DNA of 64,000 nt, from the NCBI RefSeq assembly GCF_049472675.1, contig NZ_JAPNXM010000003.1, positions 62,001-126,000 on the forward strand, in the 5' to 3' direction. Position 1 is the first letter of the stretch. The number at the start of each line of letters is the position of its first letter. Positions 59,057 through 64,000 of the stretch are shown here, in pieces. The notes under the pieces were generated by a model. The model was given only the letters and a program-made list of their open reading frames with translations. It was not told the DNA's origin and did no database searches. This stretch comes from Deferribacter thermophilus. Its GTDB lineage: Bacteria; Chrysiogenota; Deferribacteres; Deferribacterales; Deferribacteraceae. A program made the position numbers and the translations under genes.

Positions 59057-60568
59057 TTATCTCATCACCATTTTCTTTTTCAAACGTTTTCCAACAACCA
59101 CTGGTAACAATAAACCTACTATAGCAATAATCCACAGAGTTATCGATAATGGTGAACCAAATAAAATACTCCAGTCACCATCAGATATTTGCAATGCTCT
59201 TCTTAAATTAACTTCCATTTCATTACCAAGCAATATCCCTAAAATAATTGGCACTAAGGGCACTTCAAGCTTTCTGAAGACCCATCCCAAAAAACCAAAA
59301 GCGACTGTCAACATAACATCGAATGTAGAGCCAGATAAACCGTAAATCCCAATAATAGAAATCATAGCGATTACAGGCATAAGTATCTTTGTAGGTATCA
59401 TTAATACTCTAGTAAATAGTCCTACAAGTGGAATATTTAACGCAAGAAGCATAAAGTTTGCTATGAACAACGCAGCAATTAAACCCCAAACCACATCAGG
59501 GTTGTTTTTAAAAAGTAATGGGCCAGGAGTAATATTTAACTGCAACAAAATTGCAAGTAAAACCGCAGTAGTACCAGATCCTGGGACTCCAAGCGATAAC
59601 ATCGGCACTAATGCCCCACCTGCTGCAGCATTATTACCAACCTCAGGAGCAATTACACCTTTTGGATCACCTTTACCAAAACTTTTACCAGCTGGATCAC
59701 TAATATTTTTTTCAACAGTGTAAGCCAAAAAAGAGCCAAGAGATGCACCCGCACCAGGTAAGACACCTGCAATAAAACCTATTATTGACGACCTTATTAC
59801 TGTACCAACCGATTTAACCAGTATTTTAAAGTTTGGTAAAATTCTGCCAATTTCTTTAACCTTTTTTACAGAACCATCTTTTTTACTTGCCTCTATAAAA
59901 ACAAAAACCTCACTAATAGCAAAAAGCCCCACAATAGCTATTAAAAAATCTATCCCATCATATAAATGAATATTACCAAAAGTAAATCTTTCTGCCCCTG
60001 TTTGAGAGTCACTTCCTATCATTGCTATGGCTAAACCAAAAGCTGATGCAAACAGTGATTTTGCTTGATTTTTTGTAGTAATTCCACCAAGAGTAGCAAA
60101 AGCCATAACATATAATGCAAAATATTCAGCTGGGCCAAATAGTAATGCTATTTTTACAAGTTGTGGGGCAACCAAAACAAGACCACAGGTAGAAATAAAA
60201 CCACCTAAAAATGATGCTATCCCTGAAAGTGATAAAGCTTCACCTGCTTTACCTTTTTGAGCCATTGGATATCCATCAAGACAGGTCATCATCGCAGGCT
60301 CATCACCAGGGATATTTAATAAAATAGAGCTAATTCTTCCTCCATACATAGCACCATAGTAAACACTTGTTAATAAAATTAAAGAACCAATAGGCCCAAG
60401 ACCAAGGGAAAAAGCTATAGGTATTAAGATAGCCACACCATTAGCAGGGCCAAGCCCAGGTAATGCTCCAAAAAGAGTTCCTAAAAAGGCACCTACAAGA
60501 GCTAAAAACAGATTGTTTAATGTTAATGCTACAGAAAATCCATGCAATAAATATCCGAATACATCCAT
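59057..60568 (-). CDS. tctA: tripartite tricarboxylate transporter large permease (TctA)
   Basis: A 503-residue protein with about 11 membrane helices and the family motifs G-A-L-P-G-L-G-P-A-N-G near 36-46, N-I-P-G-D-E-P-A near 84 and S-L-G-V-P-G-S-G-T-T near 325-334. It is the transport core for a tri- or dicarboxylate, driven by an ion gradient, together with TctB and TctC encoded upstream. Confidence 0.94.
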   Translation of the reverse strand: MDVFGYLLHGFSVALTLNNLFLALVGAFLGTLFGALPGLGPANGVAILIPIAFSLGLGPIGSLILLTSVYYGAMYGGRISSILLNIPGDEPAMMTCLDGYPMAQKGKAGEALSLSGIASFLGGFISTCGLVLVAPQLVKIALLFGPAEYFALYVMAFATLGGITTKNQAKSLFASAFGLAIAMIGSDSQTGAERFTFGNIHLYDGIDFLIAIVGLFAISEVFVFIEASKKDGSVKKVKEIGRILPNFKILVKSVGTVIRSSIIGFIAGVLPGAGASLGSFLAYTVEKNISDPAGKSFGKGDPKGVIAPEVGNNAAAGGALVPMLSLGVPGSGTTAVLLAILLQLNITPGPLLFKNNPDVVWGLIAALFIANFMLLALNIPLVGLFTRVLMIPTKILMPVIAMISIIGIYGLSGSTFDVMLTVAFGFLGWVFRKLEVPLVPIILGILLGNEMEVNLRRALQISDGDWSILFGSPLSITLWIIAIVGLLLPVVVGKRLKKKMVMR

Positions 60569-60581
60569 TGTTTATGTCCTC

Positions 60582-61013
60582 CTAAAATCCAAAAGGCCCT
60601 TTTGCAAGAGACAATCCCAGAATCAGATGAAAAGCCACATAAATCCCTATTGATGTTAAAAAACCAGTAATTATAGAACCTAAAAGTTTTGTTCCAAGTC
60701 TCCATGAAAGATATGTTGTTGCAAAAAAAGTAGAAATTATAAATCCTAATTTAGGTAAACACCATGCATATAAAAATAAGACTGCAGTGGCAAAGACAAT
60801 TTCGATAAAAATCTTAAAATCAGGCCAGTCAGGCTCTGGATCTGGTTTAATTAATATGTATAAAGAGCATAAAAGAAGGACAGCCCCTATAATATAAGGA
60901 AAAGTTTTAGGCCCAACTGCATCAGTAATAAAACTTTCTTGTATTATTGATGCTGCCCATAAATAAAAAATTGCTAAGCCTAAGCCAACTAATCCAAAAA
61001 TTCTATCACTCAT
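60582..61013 (-). CDS. tctB: tripartite tricarboxylate transporter small permease (TctB)
   Basis: A 143-residue protein with four membrane helices (about 8-25, 38-55, 75-92, 95-140). ATG at 61013 is chosen because AAGGAG lies ahead; a longer in-frame start would run back into the hairpin after tctC. It lies 13 bp before tctA. Confidence 0.88.
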   Translation of the reverse strand: MSDRIFGLVGLGLAIFYLWAASIIQESFITDAVGPKTFPYIIGAVLLLCSLYILIKPDPEPDWPDFKIFIEIVFATAVLFLYAWCLPKLGFIISTFFATTYLSWRLGTKLLGSIITGFLTSIGIYVAFHLILGLSLAKGPFGF

Positions 61014-61037
61014 AGTAAACTCCTTAGAAATAAAAAT

Positions 61038-61062
61038 ATAGGGGCTGTTTTTCAGCCCCAAC
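61038..61062 (-). terminator. hairpin between tctC and tctB
   Basis: GGGGCTG TTTTT CAGCCCC (61041-61059), followed on the minus strand by TATATTTTTATTT. It probably lets most transcripts stop after tctC so the binding protein is in excess. Confidence 0.75.
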
Positions 61063-61071
61063 AAGAATTGT

Positions 61072-62064
61072 CTATCTGATTAATCCAATCTCTTTTGATA
61101 AGTGGTAAATATTTTCATAATTTTCTTTTACAAACTTATCCATATCTTTCCCAAAGTTTATAAATATTTCCATCCCTTTTGCTTCAACATCTTTTTGGAA
61201 AACTTCAGTTTCAGCCATTTTCTTAAGTGTCTTAGTCCAGTATTCTTTAGCTTCTTTCGATGCACCTTTTGGCATATAATAACCTCTCCAGTTTGCACCA
61301 ATTACATCATAACCCTGCTCTTTAGCAGTAGGGATGTTAGGATAAATTTTTAACCTTTTTGGAGCAAGCACTGCTAAAACTCTTATATCTCCTGAATCAA
61401 TGAATCCTCTCACTTCTGACAAGTCACCTGTAAATGCTTCAACAGAGCCAGAAAGAACAGATGTTACAGCTTCGCCACCACCAGCAAAAGCTACATATTT
61501 TAACTTTTTCACATCTTTTACCCCAGCAGCTCTTGCTAAAAGCATAACCTTTAAGTGATCCCAACCACCTACTGAGGAACCACCAGCAAAACCAACACTT
61601 CTTGGATTTTGTTTAACAGCTTCCATTAATTCTTTTAATGATTTAAATTTTGATTTTTTACCTACAGCAATAACACCGAATTCTGCCCCGAAAGTTCCAA
61701 CCCAGTGAACTGAATCAAGCCCAGCACCTTTGTAAATACCTTGTGCAAGACGAACTACGGTACTAGTAGACGCTGCAACTATTAGATTGTTATCATTGTT
61801 ACGCTCTTTTGTTACATGAGCAAAAGCAACACCACCGCCACCACCTGCCATATTGGTAACACGCATTGTCTGTTTTAAAAGACCAAGCTCGAACAAGTAT
61901 TTCGAAGTAGTCCTACAAATGAAATCCCAGCCACCACCTGGGTTGGCAGGTGCTATACATTCTGGATTTTCAGGCTCAAACGCTTTAACTTGAGGAGAGA
62001 ATCCCAAAAAGAGAACAGAAACCACAAAAACTGCTAAAAATGACTTAAAAAGTTTTTTGAACAT
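61072..62064 (-). CDS. tctC: tricarboxylate-binding protein (TctC/TTT family)
   Basis: A 330-residue periplasmic solute-binding protein. It has a signal peptide (1-28, V-S-V-L-F-L-G-F) and the family features A-P-A-N-P-G-G-G-W-D near 38-47, G-G-S-S-V-G-G-W-D-H near 160 and A-G-G-G-E-A near 190. ATG at 62064 follows AAGGAGG. It is the first gene of the tct operon. Confidence 0.94.
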   Translation of the reverse strand: MFKKLFKSFLAVFVVSVLFLGFSPQVKAFEPENPECIAPANPGGGWDFICRTTSKYLFELGLLKQTMRVTNMAGGGGGVAFAHVTKERNNDNNLIVAASTSTVVRLAQGIYKGAGLDSVHWVGTFGAEFGVIAVGKKSKFKSLKELMEAVKQNPRSVGFAGGSSVGGWDHLKVMLLARAAGVKDVKKLKYVAFAGGGEAVTSVLSGSVEAFTGDLSEVRGFIDSGDIRVLAVLAPKRLKIYPNIPTAKEQGYDVIGANWRGYYMPKGASKEAKEYWTKTLKKMAETEVFQKDVEAKGMEIFINFGKDMDKFVKENYENIYHLSKEIGLIR

Positions 62065-62110
62065 CACTACCTCCTTATTTTACCAAACACATAGTGCTTG
62101 AATTTATAAC

Positions 62111-62177
62111 ACTTTTATAATATAAAAGTTTCCATAAAAAATAGCCTTGTTCGATGAACTTTAAACCTAAATTTAGG
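62111..62177. promoter_or_regulatory. inverted repeats upstream of tctC, possible response-regulator sites
   Basis: ACTTTTATA A TATAAAAGT (62111-62129) is a perfect 19-bp inverted repeat; CCTAAATTTAGG (62166-62177) is a perfect 12-bp palindrome; GTTC GAT GAAC (62149-62159) lies between. All lie in the 216-bp gap between the response-regulator stop codon and tctC. AT-rich palindromes like these are used by CitB/DcuR-type regulators. Confidence 0.5.
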
Positions 62178-62280
62178 ATTTTATGCAATCTCATATTTTA
62201 AAACTAAATTATATTGTAGGATGTGTAAAGATTAGCGAAATAAGAACATTAAAAGAATTAAAGTAAATAAAGTAAATGGC

Positions 62281-62967
62281 CTAATTGTTAAAAAAATATT
62301 TCCTTTCTGGTCTACCTTTTGTGCCGTAATCTTGGTCGACATTTAAAAAACCAATCGATACGAGATATTCTAAATATCTCCTTGCAGTATTTCTACTTAC
62401 TTCTAAAATTTCACTGATTAATTCCACTGTAAAATAAGGCTTATTGAGATTAGATATAGTATCTTTTACTTTGTTAAGTGTAATGGGATCTATCCCTTTT
62501 GGTAGGTCATTGACAGGAGAAAGCTTATTATTTTTTTTGCCTAAAATAACAGAGTCTATATCAGCCTGATCGATCTTTCGTTTTTTTCTCAAATCTTCAT
62601 AAAATTTTATATATCGTTCTATCGAATCCTTGAACCTTGTGATAGTTACAGGTTTGATGATGTAATCAAAAATCCCCCTTTTAAGAGTTCTTTGCAAAAT
62701 GTTGTATTCTTTAGCAGCTGTAATCACAATTACATCTGACAAAAAATTATTTTTTCTCAACCATTTTAAAAATTCTATACCTTCAGCACCATTTGGAAAA
62801 TAAATATCAAGTAAGATTAAATCAGGCTGGATTATTTCACAAAATTCTTTCCCACTTTCCACATCATTAGCAATTGCTTTAATTTCAATTAAATCATAAT
62901 TAGACAAAATTTTAGAGTGTAGTTTTGCAATCTGCTCATCATCTTCAATAATTAGTGTTGTAATCAT
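62281..62967 (-). CDS. CitB/DcuR-family response regulator
   Basis: A 228-residue protein. Receiver domain 1-120 with D-D at 9-10, phospho-acceptor Asp54 in L-L-D-I-Y and Lys in I-I-K-P-V near 105; a C-terminal winged-helix with V-S-R-N-T-A-R-R-Y near 194 (after I-S-E-I-L-E). It overlaps the kinase gene by 4 bp and lies upstream of tctC on the same strand, so the transporter is its likely target. Confidence 0.9.
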   Translation of the reverse strand: MITTLIIEDDEQIAKLHSKILSNYDLIEIKAIANDVESGKEFCEIIQPDLILLDIYFPNGAEGIEFLKWLRKNNFLSDVIVITAAKEYNILQRTLKRGIFDYIIKPVTITRFKDSIERYIKFYEDLRKKRKIDQADIDSVILGKKNNKLSPVNDLPKGIDPITLNKVKDTISNLNKPYFTVELISEILEVSRNTARRYLEYLVSIGFLNVDQDYGTKGRPERKYFFNN

Positions 62968-64000
62968 TTATTTACCTCTTTTGGCAAAATAACAGTAAAA
63001 ACCGTTTCATTTTTATATCTTTTATAGCTTATACTACCACCATATTTTTTTGCAAGTTGATAAGATTGATACAAACCTATACCTCTACCCTTTGTCTGTT
63101 TGTTGGAAACCCCTTTTTCGAAAATATGATTTTCAATTTCCTGTGGTATCCCTTTTCCTGTATCTGTAACTTCAAATATTAGTTCATTGGAATAATCATA
63201 AAAAGATATAAAAACTTTTTTCTCTTTCGATTCTAGTGATGCTTCAATAGCATTATCTATAAGATTACCTAATATAATTATTAAATCGTTAATACTGATA
63301 TGCTCTGGGATATTAAATAAAGAGCTGTTTTCATCAATATCAAGTATTATCCCTTTTTCATTGGCATAATTATATTTGCCTATCAATAGTGCTATCAAAT
63401 ATTTATCAGAAGTTGTGCCTGTTATCTTGTTATAAAAACTCACATCATTTGTTATTTCGTCATTTATATATTTCAAAGCAGTATCATAATCGCCAATACT
63501 TAAAAAACCATTTAATGTATGTAATTTGTTTAAAAATTCATGGTGTTGAGCTCGTAGCATATTTGTATATTCTTGGAAATAAGATAGCTGCTTAGCAAGA
63601 ACAGTAAACTCATCTTTACTTCTAAGTGTTATTACACAACCACTTAATTTTTCATTTATTTTTATAGGCATGATATTTGCCAAATAAGGGATATTATATA
63701 TGAATAAATCGATATTAATGAATTTTTCACCAGCTTTCAGAGCTTTTTCTATTTCACTACAGATAAAGTATTTTGAATAATGAGTCCCTCTTATACTTTT
63801 TATTGGCAATCCCAATATTTCAGATCCCTTTTTATTTATGGTTGTAAAGTAACCATCTTTATCCAATGCAAAGATAGATTCGTGAACTGATTCCAAAATA
63901 GTATTTTTTTCGTTATAAAGAGAAGCAATTTCAACAGGTTCAAGATTAAAAATTGATTTTTTTACATTTTTAGCAAGTATTACTGATAAGATAGTACTTA
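62964..64000 (-). CDS. CitA/DcuS-family sensor histidine kinase (N-terminus beyond the window)
   Basis: An open frame of more than 345 codons that continues past the right edge. Visible parts: the end of a probable membrane helix, a linker (E-P-V-E-I-A-S-L-Y-N-E-K), a PAS domain (about I-L-E-S-V-H-E-S-I-F-A-L-D-K-D-G), the SpoOB-type phosphoacceptor H-H-E-F-L-N-K-L-H, and an HATPase domain with N-box N-L-I-D-N-A-I-E-A and G-x-G motifs (D-T-G-K-G-I-P, G-R-G-I-G-L). The missing part should hold the periplasmic sensor domain for a carboxylate. It pairs with the CitB-type regulator. Confidence 0.92.
   Translation of the reverse strand, partial: STILSVILAKNVKKSIFNLEPVEIASLYNEKNTILESVHESIFALDKDGYFTTINKKGSEILGLPIKSIRGTHYSKYFICSEIEKALKAGEKFINIDLFIYNIPYLANIMPIKINEKLSGCVITLRSKDEFTVLAKQLSYFQEYTNMLRAQHHEFLNKLHTLNGFLSIGDYDTALKYINDEITNDVSFYNKITGTTSDKYLIALLIGKYNYANEKGIILDIDENSSLFNIPEHISINDLIIILGNLIDNAIEASLESKEKKVFISFYDYSNELIFEVTDTGKGIPQEIENHIFEKGVSNKQTKGRGIGLYQSYQLAKKYGGSISYKRYKNETVFTVILPKEVNK

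Overview
The window is AT-rich bacterial DNA, densely coded, with long same-strand runs and mostly minus-strand genes. The gene set suggests a motile, flagellated, Gram-negative anaerobe or microaerophile that respires: a membrane-bound NiFe hydrogenase, a tetrahaem cytochrome, Tat-exported redox proteins, methylmalonyl-CoA metabolism, selenium-dependent tRNA modification, and several uptake systems for peptides, amino acids and carboxylates. The style of the proteins resembles the Deferribacterota (Deferribacter / Calditerrivibrio type). This is a judgement from memory of these families and no database was searched.

Region by region. 1-10.1 kb: an accessory-looking stretch with two large flagellins (each followed by a small gene, flaG or a DUF2292 protein), an AAA/DUF4143 ATPase, a GIY-YIG endonuclease, a HepT/MntA toxin-antitoxin pair with a broken HepT, and about 28 copies of a palindromic repeat whose arms change in a compensating way. 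A sigma-28 promoter lies before fliC2. A second lies about 400 bp before fliC1 and reads into a strong terminator hairpin, which may mark a small RNA. 10.1-16.4 kb: a polar amino-acid ABC transporter operon that also carries a ferredoxin/ASKHA protein, then a lipoprotein, a tetrahaem cytochrome and hemW. 16.8-22.4 kb: two large secreted proteins, one with WSC, DUF642-like, PAN and LamG-like parts. 22.6-27.0 kb: MoxR/DUF58/transglutaminase operon and a DJ-1/PfpI protein, then tRNA-Ala(GGC). 27.4-34.8 kb: a complete dipeptide/oligopeptide ABC transporter and proS.

35.0-46.4 kb: TRAP transporter subunits dctQM, pepA, an unknown gene, a five-gene acyl-CoA/B12 operon (acyl-CoA synthetase, MeaB, two crotonase-fold proteins, B12-binding mutase subunit), and a divergent LysR-selU-rlpA operon with a palindrome over the LysR promoter. 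46.5-50.6 kb: NiFe hydrogenase operon (small, large, cytochrome b, maturation protease). 50.7-55.9 kb: a GH13_18 sugar phosphorylase, a STAS protein, a DUF438 haemerythrin/PAS sensor and a Na/Pi cotransporter. 56.1-64.0 kb: a tripartite tricarboxylate transporter operon (tctCBA) extended by a half-size AbrB-like membrane protein, a DUF362 protein and a NapH-like polyferredoxin, with a CitA/CitB-type two-component pair upstream; the sensor kinase runs off the right edge.

Several signals deserve attention. These are the sigma-28-driven candidate small RNA and the GGA-loop hairpins in both flagellin leaders (possible CsrA control), the covarying repeat family and its link to the GIY-YIG gene, the nonsense-mutated HepT beside an intact MntA, the Asp-for-Cys change at the proximal cluster of the hydrogenase small subunit, and the eukaryote-like domain mix of the 1169-residue secreted protein.
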